20,252 nt of DNA from positions 1-20,252 of the forward strand of contig JADHWZ010000014.1 in NCBI GenBank assembly GCA_016783225.1, given 5' to 3'. The stretch is from Dehalococcoidia bacterium. Its GTDB lineage: Bacteria > Chloroflexota > Dehalococcoidia > GIF9 > UBA5620. The first letter of the stretch is position 1. Each line of letters starts with the position of its first letter. Shown in pieces: positions 1 to 7,684 of the stretch. Made by a program: the position numbers and the translations under genes. The notes under the pieces were generated by a model. The model saw only the letters and a program-made list of their open reading frames with translations, ran no database searches and was not told the DNA's origin.

Positions 1-620
1 ACAGATGTTGGGAAGCCAAAACCCACGATTTCGGCAACATCGCAGACTTCCATGCCCACATGGTCCAGCATGGAAGCATGCAGCGCCTTCGACTCGTAGT
101 CAAGCGCAGACCCCTCCTGACCGGTATGGAGGGACGAGATGAGATGGATAAGCTGACTTTCCACATACTCAATGGCCTTTTCCAGGTCTCCCAGCGTCTC
201 CGGCTTCAGTCCCATTACGGTTCTTATATGCGGCGCTTCTATCGCCACCTGGTCGCCAAGGTCAATTTTGTAATCCCTGCCATGTTTCTCAATCAAATAG
301 TGAAGTACGTGGCGACCGTGCCCCCCATGAGCTGACATGCCCATACAACAGGCTAAGAGGACAACTCTGGCTTGCTGGGCGGAAATATCGATGCCGCAAG
401 CTCCCCTCTTGTCGCCAGTGAGGTCACACTTGCCATAGGTGCAAAAGCAGCACAAATCACACGTTGGTGCATAAAAGGGCTTATAGGTCTTCATCAGCCT
501 CATATCCCAGTTTCTTAAATCGGCAATCTCGGGCATCGGTGTATGCCCTACGGGTTCCCAGGCATCATCAGCCCTTATGATTTCATTAACTTCCTTCTGT
601 CTCGCCGTTAGTTCCGCCAA
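1..620 (-). CDS. cdhA: CO dehydrogenase/acetyl-CoA synthase alpha subunit, archaeal CdhA type (5' part only)
   Basis: The reading frame runs off the left edge; 206 codons of the N-terminus are present. It starts with TTG at 620, chosen because a strong GAAGGAGG site lies just upstream and the N-terminus fits the family. CdhA is the large CO-oxidising/CO2-reducing subunit of the acetyl-CoA decarbonylase/synthase complex and carries Fe-S clusters and the Ni-Fe-S C-cluster. Visible signatures are the cysteine cluster near residues 54-75 (CDLCCFCTYGKCDL, then GACGID), the histidine-rich stretch SAHGGHGRHVLH and the HTGQE and DYESKAL segments. These match my memory of methanogen CdhA N-termini rather than bacterial CooS/AcsA. 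It is the third gene of an acsE-acsD-cdhA operon, 60 bases after acsD. The C-cluster residues lie outside the window. Confidence 0.9.
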   Translation of the reverse strand, partial: MAELTARQKEVNEIIRADDAWEPVGHTPMPEIADLRNWDMRLMKTYKPFYAPTCDLCCFCTYGKCDLTGDKRGACGIDISAQQARVVLLACCMGMSAHGGHGRHVLHYLIEKHGRDYKIDLGDQVAIEAPHIRTVMGLKPETLGDLEKAIEYVESQLIHLISSLHTGQEGSALDYESKALHASMLDHVGMEVCDVAEIVGFGFPTS

Positions 621-650
621 TGTGTTTACCTCCTTCTGAGTTACTAGGCT

Positions 651-667
651 CTTAGTAGCCCACTAAG
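651..667 (-). other. Small hairpin between acsD and cdhA
   Basis: CTTAGT and ACTAAG form a perfect 6-bp stem with a 5-base loop in the 60-base gap, upstream of the cdhA ribosome site. No U-tract follows, so it is not a clear terminator. It could affect mRNA processing or relative subunit levels, or be chance. Confidence 0.3.
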
Positions 668-680
668 ACTAAGTATCAAT

Positions 681-1589
681 CTATGCTTTCCCTTCGATAA
701 CCTCCTTCATCAATTTGAGGCTCTCGGGATGCCTCAAAACCAGTATGTTGGCCCCGGCCAAGAGAAGACTGAGCGCAGTGGTGCTTTCCCACAGAAGACC
801 CTGCTTCTCGCTTGCCTTCGCCTGTTTAGTCTTCCAGCACTCGCCGCCAAGGTCAGCCATGATAGGCATCTGCATCGTGTTATCTCCGAACATGACACCG
901 ATGTGCTTGGTTCTCTCCATTATGGTGAAGCTGTATTCCATGCCATAGCCCAGGCCCGAGCTCAGAGGGTCGATAACTATCCTCTCGGGCGGGAAGGTCT
1001 TCAAAAGCTTCACATTCAGTTCCTTCTCGAGATTTATGTCCAGCGGGGTCTGAGCGATTATGCAATGCCCGTGCTCTAAAGCCGCTTTGCCAATTGGCTC
1101 ATAGTTCTCCTTCACCACTGGGCCTAAGAGAAGCTTCGCACCGTCACAGGCTTCAGCCACCTTGGTCAACACCTCAGCATCCTTCGTTTCATCGCCGGAG
1201 CCACACACGATAAGGGGCACATCTATAGCTGATACTACCTGTTTTGCTGTCTCGGCGGCCTTGTCAGCCGGGGCATTCGCCCCTGCAGGGTCGGTACTCA
1301 CCAGTCGCAGGCAGACAAGGTCAGCACCAAGGTCTATGCACTTCTTCGCCCAGGCAACCGGGTCCGAAATAACATCCTTGTAAGGTTCACGCACCGATTC
1401 CGCCCAGCCTTCCGGCTCAGCATCAAGAACCTCCAGGGCAAGCCGCGGCTGGTTGTCAATTGTTCCTTCAAAAAAATGAAAGGGGAGCACACTCTCCCCC
1501 CCAATCTTAACAGCTTTTTCTCCTTTCCCAATCACTACCTCGCCGACCTTCCCCGAATAGGTCTCCAAAGGTGCTTTGTACTCCATCAT
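681..1589 (-). CDS. acsD: Corrinoid iron-sulfur protein small subunit (acetyl-CoA decarbonylase/synthase delta)
   Basis: A 302-residue TIM-barrel protein. With the large subunit (AcsC/CdhE, not in this window) it forms the corrinoid iron-sulfur protein, which carries the methyl group from methyl-tetrahydrofolate to acetyl-CoA synthase. Family signatures include the N-terminal GKVGEVVIG segment, LPFHFFEG, ADLVCLRLVSTDP, the VCGSGDETKD strand and the late IDPLSSGLGYGMEYS block. The length fits bacterial AcsD; the archaeal CdhD is longer. It begins with two consecutive ATG codons, the first at 1589, behind an AAAGGAG site. It follows acsE by 19 bases and precedes cdhA, so the three are almost certainly co-transcribed. 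Confidence 0.92.
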   Translation of the reverse strand: MMEYKAPLETYSGKVGEVVIGKGEKAVKIGGESVLPFHFFEGTIDNQPRLALEVLDAEPEGWAESVREPYKDVISDPVAWAKKCIDLGADLVCLRLVSTDPAGANAPADKAAETAKQVVSAIDVPLIVCGSGDETKDAEVLTKVAEACDGAKLLLGPVVKENYEPIGKAALEHGHCIIAQTPLDINLEKELNVKLLKTFPPERIVIDPLSSGLGYGMEYSFTIMERTKHIGVMFGDNTMQMPIMADLGGECWKTKQAKASEKQGLLWESTTALSLLLAGANILVLRHPESLKLMKEVIEGKA

Positions 1590-1608
1590 TCACTCCTTTG
1601 CAGGATTT

Positions 1609-2487
1609 CTAACTCTCAAGCCAGGCATGAGAGTAAAGCGTCTCTCCCATTAGCACTTTTGTGGTCTTCACGTAGTCACACTCTTTTTGCGACAAGGAAG
1701 ACATGTCTACGGCCTCGCCGTCCATCGTCTTATGAATAAGGGCGACAATATCAGGCAGTTCACCCTTATTCAAGCTCACGAGTTCCCTGTCCAGCACGTC
1801 GGCAATTGCTGAGTACAGTCCGTTTCTCCCCAGCATCACCATGTAGGTGCAATTGAGAATACCTCTGAGTTCTTCAGGCGTCCCGTTGGACACGTTGGAA
1901 AGGCCTACTGTTGATTTGACGCCGGGCAGGAGGTCAGCCAACATACTAACAAACTCCACAGCCTCAGCAACCTGTTTCTGGTCAGCGCTGACCGGCAAGA
2001 TGATGGGGTCAACCCAGATATCCTCATTGGGAACACCAAGTTCGTTGGCATAGGCAACGGTCTCCATAATGCTCTCTATCCTCGAATCAACATCAGGAGG
2101 ACAACCTTTGTCAGTCAGGACTGAGATGACTACATCAGTGCCGTATTTGGTAGCTAGGGGAAGCATCTGCTCTTTGCTGTCGGTTCTTCCTGAGGAGGAG
2201 TTAAGCAAGGGCCTTTTCTTGCAGGCTTTGAGACCAGCTTCCATGGCCACGGGGTTCAGAGTATCAATGGATAGCGGCAAATCAGTGACCTCTTGAATTG
2301 CATCGACGAGCCACTGGGTTACCTCCTCCGGGCTCTTTCTCGCCGGCCCGAGGTTTACGTCTATGTAGTCAGCTCCAGCCTGGGATTGCGCTGTAGTTAG
2401 CTCCTGGATTACCTTCGGGTTTTGATCCTTAACAGCGTCGTTGACTTGCTGGGAAATGATGTGGATGCTCTCACCGATTAGAATCAT
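1609..2487 (-). CDS. acsE: 5-methyltetrahydrofolate:corrinoid/iron-sulfur protein methyltransferase
   Basis: A 292-residue pterin-binding TIM barrel that moves the methyl group from methyl-tetrahydrofolate to the cobalt of the corrinoid iron-sulfur protein, joining the methyl and carbonyl branches of the Wood-Ljungdahl pathway. DVNLGPA (about 43-49), SIDTLNP with Asp75, LLNSSSG with Asn96, WVDP with Asp160 and GLSNVSNG with Asn198 are present. The first three coincide in number with the folate-contacting residues known from Moorella MeTr, and the fourth is one residue off (Asn199 there). The protein has about 30 more residues at the C-terminus than the roughly 262-residue Moorella enzyme. ATG at 2487 follows a GAGGGAGG site. 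First gene of the minus-strand operon. Confidence 0.94.
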   Translation of the reverse strand: MILIGESIHIISQQVNDAVKDQNPKVIQELTTAQSQAGADYIDVNLGPARKSPEEVTQWLVDAIQEVTDLPLSIDTLNPVAMEAGLKACKKRPLLNSSSGRTDSKEQMLPLATKYGTDVVISVLTDKGCPPDVDSRIESIMETVAYANELGVPNEDIWVDPIILPVSADQKQVAEAVEFVSMLADLLPGVKSTVGLSNVSNGTPEELRGILNCTYMVMLGRNGLYSAIADVLDRELVSLNKGELPDIVALIHKTMDGEAVDMSSLSQKECDYVKTTKVLMGETLYSHAWLES

Positions 2488-2542
2488 GTGACCTCCCTCT
2501 TGTCCTAGTTACCTGAAACCAAACCCAGCCAAACCGAAATGG

Positions 2543-2572
2543 ATTGTATCATTTCAACTGTATAGTCGTCAA
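2543..2572 (-). promoter_or_regulatory. Candidate sigma70 promoter for acsE operon
   Basis: On the minus strand, TTGACG (2572-2567) and TACAAT (2548-2543) are separated by 18 bases, each 5/6 to consensus. Transcription would start near 2536, about 50 bases before acsE. Confidence 0.5.
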
Positions 2573-2612
2573 CAAGGCGAATTGTCGAGGGTGATCTCGT
2601 TCGGATAGACGT

Positions 2613-2642
2613 GTGACAAGCAGTCTCCGCCTGTGCTAAAAT
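2613..2642 (+). promoter_or_regulatory. Candidate promoter for receiver/hydrogenase operon
   Basis: GTGACA at 2613-2618 and TAAAAT at 2637-2642 are separated by 18 bases, with an extended TGC before the -10. Predicted start is near 2649, giving a leader of about 178 bases before the first gene. Confidence 0.45.
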
Positions 2643-2648
2643 GTCCCC

Positions 2649-2826
2649 TTGGAAGTTCCGTGACGGCAGTATCTCAGACCAGCCCATCGGGGACAGTAGC
2701 TGCTGCAGCACAGGCATCAACCTGTGACAAGGTGCCGCTGACATACCTTCATCTCGACCGTAGATGAGGCCCGGTTACTCCTCGGGCGCACCCTGTGAAG
2801 CGGCCTCTGGTGAAGGGTTAGGACAC
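2649..2826 (+). other. Structured 5' leader of the hydrogenase operon
   Basis: Three hairpins follow each other: 2709-2726 (6 bp, CACAGG/CCTGTG), 2746-2769 (about 8 bp with one bulge, core CATCT/AGATG) and 2769-2787 (GCCCG/CGGGC). No known riboswitch core was recognised and no U-tract follows. It could be a regulatory leader or unremarkable folded RNA. Confidence 0.3.
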
Positions 2827-3207
2827 ATGGTTAAGAAACCCATCCTGATAGTAGATGATGAGGCCATTGTGCGCGAGTCGATTAGGGATTGGCTCAAGGA
2901 TGCTGGTTACCAGGTGGCGACGGCTGAGAGCGGTGAGGAAGCCCTGGAGATGATAAAGAAACAGGATTTCAGTGCTATGATTCTGGATGTGAGATTACCA
3001 GGGATAACCGGCATTAAGGTGCTGAAGGAAGTGAAGGCGCTGAAGCCTCAGATAAAATCAATTGTCATAACTGCCTACCCCACAGCGGAACTAGCAGCCG
3101 AGGCAAAGAAGCTAGGTGCTATCGACTATCTAGTCAAGCCCATTGCCCCGGATGACCTGGAAGGACTCATCCGGGAAACCCTTCTCAAATGTGAAACACA
3201 CGAGTAA
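2827..3207 (+). CDS. Stand-alone response regulator receiver domain
   Basis: A 126-residue CheY-like protein with nothing but a receiver domain. VDDE near residue 10, the phosphoacceptor Asp in ILDVRLPG, the conserved Thr in VITAYP and the Lys in YLVKP are all present, so it should accept phosphate. An in-frame ATG exists at 2764, but the start at 2827 is preferred because the extra 21 residues are not family-like and a purine-rich site (GAAGGGTTAGGA) precedes it. Its stop lies 13 bases before the next gene, whose N-terminal receiver is a near copy, so this is a tandem duplication. It has no output domain and may act as a phosphate shuttle or sink for the kinase at 7685-9637, by context. Confidence 0.9.
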   Translation: MVKKPILIVDDEAIVRESIRDWLKDAGYQVATAESGEEALEMIKKQDFSAMILDVRLPGITGIKVLKEVKALKPQIKSIVITAYPTAELAAEAKKLGAIDYLVKPIAPDDLEGLIRETLLKCETHE

Positions 3208-3220
3208 GGAGGCGACAGAG

Positions 3221-5548
3221 ATGCAAGAGAACTCGGTGCTTATTGTGGACGATGAGCCGATTGTGCGCGAGTCAATAAGCGATTGGCTCAAGGATGCTGG
3301 GTACCACGTGGTGACTGCTGAGAGCGGTGAGGAAGCCCTGGCCATGATAGAGAAACAGGACTTCAGCGTTATGGTTCTGGACATAAGGTTGCCCGGGCAA
3401 ACTGGGATAGCGGTGCTGAAGGAGGTCAAGGCGCAACGCCCATGGATCAAATCTATCATCATAACTGCTTATCCCTCGGCAGAGACAACAGCCGAGGCCA
3501 AGAAGTTGGGCGCAATTGACTATCTAATCAAGCCTCTTGCCCCCGATCACTTGGAAAGACTGATACGGGAAACACTCGGCTCAGTAGGCAAGGCGCCAAC
3601 AGTCACTACCGCGGTAGAAATACGGCCCGAGCCTCCCGCTGTGGAAGTAGTCGAGGTCAAGAAGTCCGTGGTCATTAGCAAAGACGGCCTGAAGTCCATA
3701 GTGGAAAGCTTGGTCAAAGACATGGAGGTAGTCGGAGTCAAGTCCAGGCATGGCAAGTATGTCTACGATAGGATAGCTAGCTTCGAGGAACTCCGACTTG
3801 ACCACGACGTTACGGTTATGCCTCCTACTCAGTATTTATTGCCACCAAAGGAAACCCTGCTCAAGTTCAAGGTCGGAGACGAGGCACAGGTTGAGCCGGT
3901 GACCGAAGCTGCCCAAAGAGCTATCATCGGCGTCCACCCCTATGACGTTAAGGCCATTGAGCTATTAGATGAGGCTTTCATGGCTACCAATCCCGACCCC
4001 AATTACATTGCCAGACGGCAGAACACCATCATCATTGCGGTCGACTGCCTTAATCCGTCGCCCAAATCCTTTGCCCCCAGCATGGGCACTCGCCTGACCG
4101 AAACAGGTTTTGACTTGTTGCTCACGGATATTGGTAACGACTACATGGTCACCGTAGGCTCAGAAAAGGGAGCCGAACTTCTTGCGAAGTATGCTCAAGC
4201 AATGGAACCAACCGGCAATGAGATACTCAGACAGAAAGCTGCGAGAGACGAGGCGTTGGCCAAATACAAGCTCTCCCTTAATGTGGCCAAGGAAAGATTG
4301 CCCAAGCTGTTGGAGGAGAGCTACGATGACCCATACTGGGAATCGAGGACTGAAGCCTGCCTTAGTTGCGCCTCCTGCGTCATGGTGTGTCCTACCTGTT
4401 TCTGTTTCGATGTCCATGACGAAGTGTCGCTAAACCTGAAAGAGGGAGAACGCTCCCGCCAGTGGGATGGATGCATGTTGGTCGACTTTGCCAAGGTAGC
4501 CACGGGTGAGAACTTCAGGCACGACAAGGCCAGCCGGTTCCGGCATCGAATGTTCCGCAAAGGGAAATACATTGTTGAGAGATATGGCATGGTTGGCTGC
4601 GTCGGCTGTGGTCGGTGCGCTACCGCCTGCCTAGCCGATATCGCCAGCCCGTTAGAGGCTTTCAATGCCCTGGCGGAGTCAGCCGGGCTCAAGGAAGCGG
4701 CCGCACGGATAGACATGGCAGCCAGACCAGATACCGGGCTATATGCCCCTCGCCCCGCTGAGCTCGTGAAGGTGGATGCATTGACTCCGAGGGAGAAGGT
4801 CTTCGAGTTCAGGTTCAAGGATGGCAAAGCCCTGGGGCAGCGGCCTGGCCAATTTGCCGAGGTTTCAGTAATGGGCATCGGCGAGTCACCAATCTCCATC
4901 TCCTCATCCCCAACCAGAGACGGGACCTTCCAGTTGGCAATAAGAGATGTCGGCAACGTCACCAATGCCCTGCATGGCCTGGAAAAGGGAGCTATTGTGG
5001 GCATTCGCGGCCCCTTCGGCAACGGCTTTCCACTAGAGGCTCTTGAAGGCAAGGACGTGCTACTCATAGCTGGAGGTATCGGCCTCTTCCCCCTGCGGTC
5101 GCTAGTACAGTATGTCCTCGACCGCAGGAGTTCCTTCGGCAGAGCCGTCTTACTTTTCGGAGCCCGGTCACCAGCGGAGCGGCTGTTTCTTGATGAGCTT
5201 GCCGAGTGGTCTCGGAATCCGGAGATTGAGTTCCATGAGACAGTAGACAGAGGAGACGATAGTTGGCAGGGAAATGTGGGTGTTATTACTACCCTTATCC
5301 CAAAGGTCGATATTGACCCCAGGAAGACCATGGCCGTGGTGGTAGGACCACCTATTATGTACCGGTTTGTCATCGGTGAGCTCAAGAAAAAAGATATTCC
5401 CGATGAGAACATAATCATGTCACTAGAGCGAAGAATGAAGTGCGGCGTGGGCAAGTGTGGACATTGCCAGATCAACGGTGTCTATGTGTGCCAGGAGGGG
5501 CCAGTATTCACTCTCGCCCAACTGAGAAATCTAAGGGAGGCAGTGTAA
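3221..5548 (+). CDS. Receiver domain - HydB (Fe-S) - HydG (FAD/NAD diaphorase) fusion, group 3b-type [NiFe] hydrogenase
   Basis: One uninterrupted frame of 775 residues joins three units. Residues 1-120 are a complete receiver domain (Asp10/11, phosphoacceptor Asp54, Thr82, Lys104). After a Pro/Val-rich linker, about 150-500 match sulfhydrogenase beta (HydB): MPPTQYLLPPKE near 200-211, IGVHPYDVKAI near 236, and two 4Fe-4S motifs at Cys380/383/386/390 and Cys460/463/466/470. About 510-775 match the gamma subunit (HydG): RPGQFAEVSV flavin site near 541, nucleotide-binding GGIGLFPLRSL near 618 and a 2Fe-2S motif at Cys741/746/749/757. HydB and HydG usually are separate proteins that pass electrons between NAD(P)H and the hydrogenase core. 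The start at 3221 is chosen for TAAGGAGG just upstream; the longer frame from 3143 overlaps the preceding gene. The stop overlaps the next start (TAATG). The receiver fusion suggests phosphorylation-controlled enzyme activity. Confidence 0.92.
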   Translation: MQENSVLIVDDEPIVRESISDWLKDAGYHVVTAESGEEALAMIEKQDFSVMVLDIRLPGQTGIAVLKEVKAQRPWIKSIIITAYPSAETTAEAKKLGAIDYLIKPLAPDHLERLIRETLGSVGKAPTVTTAVEIRPEPPAVEVVEVKKSVVISKDGLKSIVESLVKDMEVVGVKSRHGKYVYDRIASFEELRLDHDVTVMPPTQYLLPPKETLLKFKVGDEAQVEPVTEAAQRAIIGVHPYDVKAIELLDEAFMATNPDPNYIARRQNTIIIAVDCLNPSPKSFAPSMGTRLTETGFDLLLTDIGNDYMVTVGSEKGAELLAKYAQAMEPTGNEILRQKAARDEALAKYKLSLNVAKERLPKLLEESYDDPYWESRTEACLSCASCVMVCPTCFCFDVHDEVSLNLKEGERSRQWDGCMLVDFAKVATGENFRHDKASRFRHRMFRKGKYIVERYGMVGCVGCGRCATACLADIASPLEAFNALAESAGLKEAAARIDMAARPDTGLYAPRPAELVKVDALTPREKVFEFRFKDGKALGQRPGQFAEVSVMGIGESPISISSSPTRDGTFQLAIRDVGNVTNALHGLEKGAIVGIRGPFGNGFPLEALEGKDVLLIAGGIGLFPLRSLVQYVLDRRSSFGRAVLLFGARSPAERLFLDELAEWSRNPEIEFHETVDRGDDSWQGNVGVITTLIPKVDIDPRKTMAVVVGPPIMYRFVIGELKKKDIPDENIIMSLERRMKCGVGKCGHCQINGVYVCQEGPVFTLAQLRNLREAV

Positions 5549-6288
5549 TGAAACCGAAAGTAGCATTCTTTGATTTCACCGGTTGCGAAGGATGCCAGTT
5601 AGATGCACTCAATCTTGACGGAGAACAGGTTATCGATCTGCTCAACGCGGTGGATATCGTCAATTTCAGGGAGGTCATGACAGAGAGGGAGGATGACTAC
5701 GATATTGCCTTTGTTGAGGGGAGCATAACCAGGGAGTCGGAGATACAACGACTGCAAGGAATACGTGACCAGGCCAAAGTTGTTGTCGCCCTCGGTGCCT
5801 GCGCCTGCATTGGAGGAATCAATTGTTTGAAGAACCATGTGCCGATGGAGGAGGCGCTGCGGACAGTCTACGGGAAAGACGCCAAGTATTACGATACCAT
5901 TCCTGCCCGTCCGGCAGATGCGGTGGTAACGGTAGACTGCTACGTGAGGGGCTGCCCCATAGATACTGCCGAGCTTCTCAAAGTGGTCAAGGCGCTGCTG
6001 CTGGGCAAGAAGCCTGACATACCCAGCCACCCTGTCTGCGTCGAGTGTAAGATGGCTGGCAACGTCTGCGTTTTTGAAAGGGGCATGACATGCCTCGGAC
6101 CGGTAACAAGAGCTGGCTGCAATGCCATATGCGTCACCAGTGGCCGGTTCTGTTGGGGCTGCCGCGGCTTGGTCGATGAGCCCAACATTGACTCAGAGAA
6201 GGACATACTTCAGAAATATGGCCTCACAGTAGAACAGGCGGTTGAGAGGTTCAAGATCTACAATACGTATGCGGAGGTGACCAAGTGA
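5548..6288 (+). CDS. hydD: [NiFe] hydrogenase small (delta) subunit, group 3b-like
   Basis: A 246-residue Fe-S subunit that relays electrons between the NiFe site and the diaphorase module. Proximal-cluster ligands appear as CEGC (Cys13, Cys16), Cys85 in ALGACAC and Cys136 in VRGCPID. The C-terminal half carries many further cysteines (164, 167, 174, 182, 191, 195, 202, 205) for medial and distal clusters. No twin-arginine signal, so it is cytoplasmic. ATG at 5548 shares one base with the upstream stop and follows AAGGGAGG; a longer in-frame start at 5440 lies inside the previous gene and is not favoured. It overlaps the large-subunit gene by four bases (GTGA). Confidence 0.92.
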   Translation: MKPKVAFFDFTGCEGCQLDALNLDGEQVIDLLNAVDIVNFREVMTEREDDYDIAFVEGSITRESEIQRLQGIRDQAKVVVALGACACIGGINCLKNHVPMEEALRTVYGKDAKYYDTIPARPADAVVTVDCYVRGCPIDTAELLKVVKALLLGKKPDIPSHPVCVECKMAGNVCVFERGMTCLGPVTRAGCNAICVTSGRFCWGCRGLVDEPNIDSEKDILQKYGLTVEQAVERFKIYNTYAEVTK

Positions 6289-7571
6289 CACAGGTCAATA
6301 TCAACGTTCATCAGGTGACCAGAGTCGAGGGGCATGGCAATATCGTGTTGAATGCCCGGGATGGCAAAATCGAGGAACTGAGATGGGAGGTTCCCGAGTC
6401 ACCTCGGTTGTTCGAGGTCATGCTCCGTGGCCGATACTATGTGGACGCTCCTATTATCGCCTCTCGAATCTGCGGCATCTGCTCCATTTCCCATACTACC
6501 GCCTCAATACAGGCCACCGAAGCTGCCTTCGGCATCTCGCCTTCGGAGCAAACCATACTCCTGCGTAAGCTCCTTTTCAACGCTGAAATGCTGGAGAGTC
6601 ATATACTGCACATCCTCTTCCTTGCTGCCCCCGATTTCTTAGGGGTAGGCAGTGTCTTTCCCTTGGTGGAAACGCACAAGGACGTAGTGCTGATGGCGCT
6701 ACGGTTAAAAAAGCTGGCCTACAATCTTGCTGAACTCCTGGCGGGCAGGAAAACTCATCCCATCTCTTGTATGGTGGGAGGCTTTGCCAAACTGCCCGAA
6801 CTCGGCGAGCTTAAGGCCATTGAGGCCAGACTTGAGCAGGCTCTGGCTGACCTTGATGCCACTGTAGAACTGTTCAAGACCTTAAGCATTCCAGATTTCA
6901 CACGGGAGACTGAGTATATTGCGCTCAAAGACCCGAAGGAGTATGCTTTTATCAGCGGGCAGATAGCCTCCACCGATGCTGGCATCGCCCCTCTGGACAA
7001 ATACCTCGAAGTGACCAATGAGTTCTGCGTTCCTCACTCCACCGCCAAGTACACCAAGAACAAGCGAGATTCGTACATGGTAGGAGCCCTAGCTCGCTTC
7101 AATAATAACCATGACCAACTGCTACCTCGCGCCAAAAGCGCCGCTAAGGAACTTGGCTTGAGTGCTCCCTGCCACAATCCTTTTATGATAACCGTGGCCC
7201 AGCTAGTTGAGTCTGTCCACACCGTAGAGGACAGTATCAGCCTTATTGACCAACTCCTGACCAGGGGACTTGAGGAGGAGAACAACGGGGTGAAGATCCG
7301 GGCAGGGAGGGGTATCGGAGCGGTGGAAGCGCCACGGGGTATCCTGTTCCACGATTATACCTATGATAAGAACGGCACACTGACCAGCGCCAACTGCATT
7401 ATTCCCACCAATCAGAACCACAACAACATCCAGAAAGATATGGAAGGTCTGGTGCCGCTCATACTTGGCCGCCCTGAGGATGAGATCAGACACACTCTGG
7501 AGATGCTAGTCAGAGCCTATGACCCCTGTATTTCCTGCTCTGCGCATCTGTTAAGTCTGTCCTTCAAATAG
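6285..7571 (+). CDS. hydA: [NiFe] hydrogenase large (alpha) subunit, group 3b-like
   Basis: The catalytic subunit, 428 residues, with the bimetallic NiFe site. RVEGHGN (13-19) and RICGICSISH (61-70) give the N-terminal cysteine pair Cys63/Cys66; DPCISCSAH near the end gives Cys415/Cys418. After the terminal His only seven residues remain, a short peptide to be removed during maturation. The length and the HydB/HydG/HydD context match soluble bidirectional NAD(P)-linked hydrogenases (sulfhydrogenases). GTG start overlaps the hydD stop by four bases, so translation is coupled. It is convergent with the sensor kinase downstream, and no clear terminator was seen in the 113 bases between them. No intact maturation protease is in this window. 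Confidence 0.92.
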   Translation: MTQVNINVHQVTRVEGHGNIVLNARDGKIEELRWEVPESPRLFEVMLRGRYYVDAPIIASRICGICSISHTTASIQATEAAFGISPSEQTILLRKLLFNAEMLESHILHILFLAAPDFLGVGSVFPLVETHKDVVLMALRLKKLAYNLAELLAGRKTHPISCMVGGFAKLPELGELKAIEARLEQALADLDATVELFKTLSIPDFTRETEYIALKDPKEYAFISGQIASTDAGIAPLDKYLEVTNEFCVPHSTAKYTKNKRDSYMVGALARFNNNHDQLLPRAKSAAKELGLSAPCHNPFMITVAQLVESVHTVEDSISLIDQLLTRGLEEENNGVKIRAGRGIGAVEAPRGILFHDYTYDKNGTLTSANCIIPTNQNHNNIQKDMEGLVPLILGRPEDEIRHTLEMLVRAYDPCISCSAHLLSLSFK

Positions 7572-7684
7572 GCCGTGGATCAAGCGCACCAGTCGGTCCA
7601 TGCTTGCAGGGCTGCGATGACCGCGGTGTCTTTAGTCAAAGGATACCCTCGTCGGCATCCAACAATGGTGACCCGCTGTGGTAC

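Larger units (their letters stand above)
2488..2826. other. Divergent intergenic region between acsE and the hydrogenase operon
   Basis: A 339-base non-coding region. It holds a candidate minus-strand promoter for acsE, a candidate plus-strand promoter for the receiver/hydrogenase operon and a leader with three hairpins. Short open frames here have no coding signature and were left out. Confidence 0.7.

Noticed and set aside
2505..2744. A 79-codon minus-strand frame upstream of acsE
   Set aside because: It overlaps both candidate promoters and shows no protein-like pattern.
3143..3220. An N-terminal extension of the receiver-HydB-HydG protein
   Set aside because: These 26 codons overlap the end of the preceding gene and read as out-of-frame receiver sequence; the ATG at 3221 has an ideal ribosome site.
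4321..5475. A 384-codon open frame on the minus strand inside the receiver-HydB-HydG gene
   Set aside because: It is antisense to strongly conserved Fe-S and flavin motifs, is Ser/Pro/Arg-rich and has no family-like motif; a codon-bias shadow.
7572..7684. Possible bidirectional terminator between convergent hydA and the sensor kinase
   Set aside because: No stem of useful length followed by a T-run could be found on either strand.
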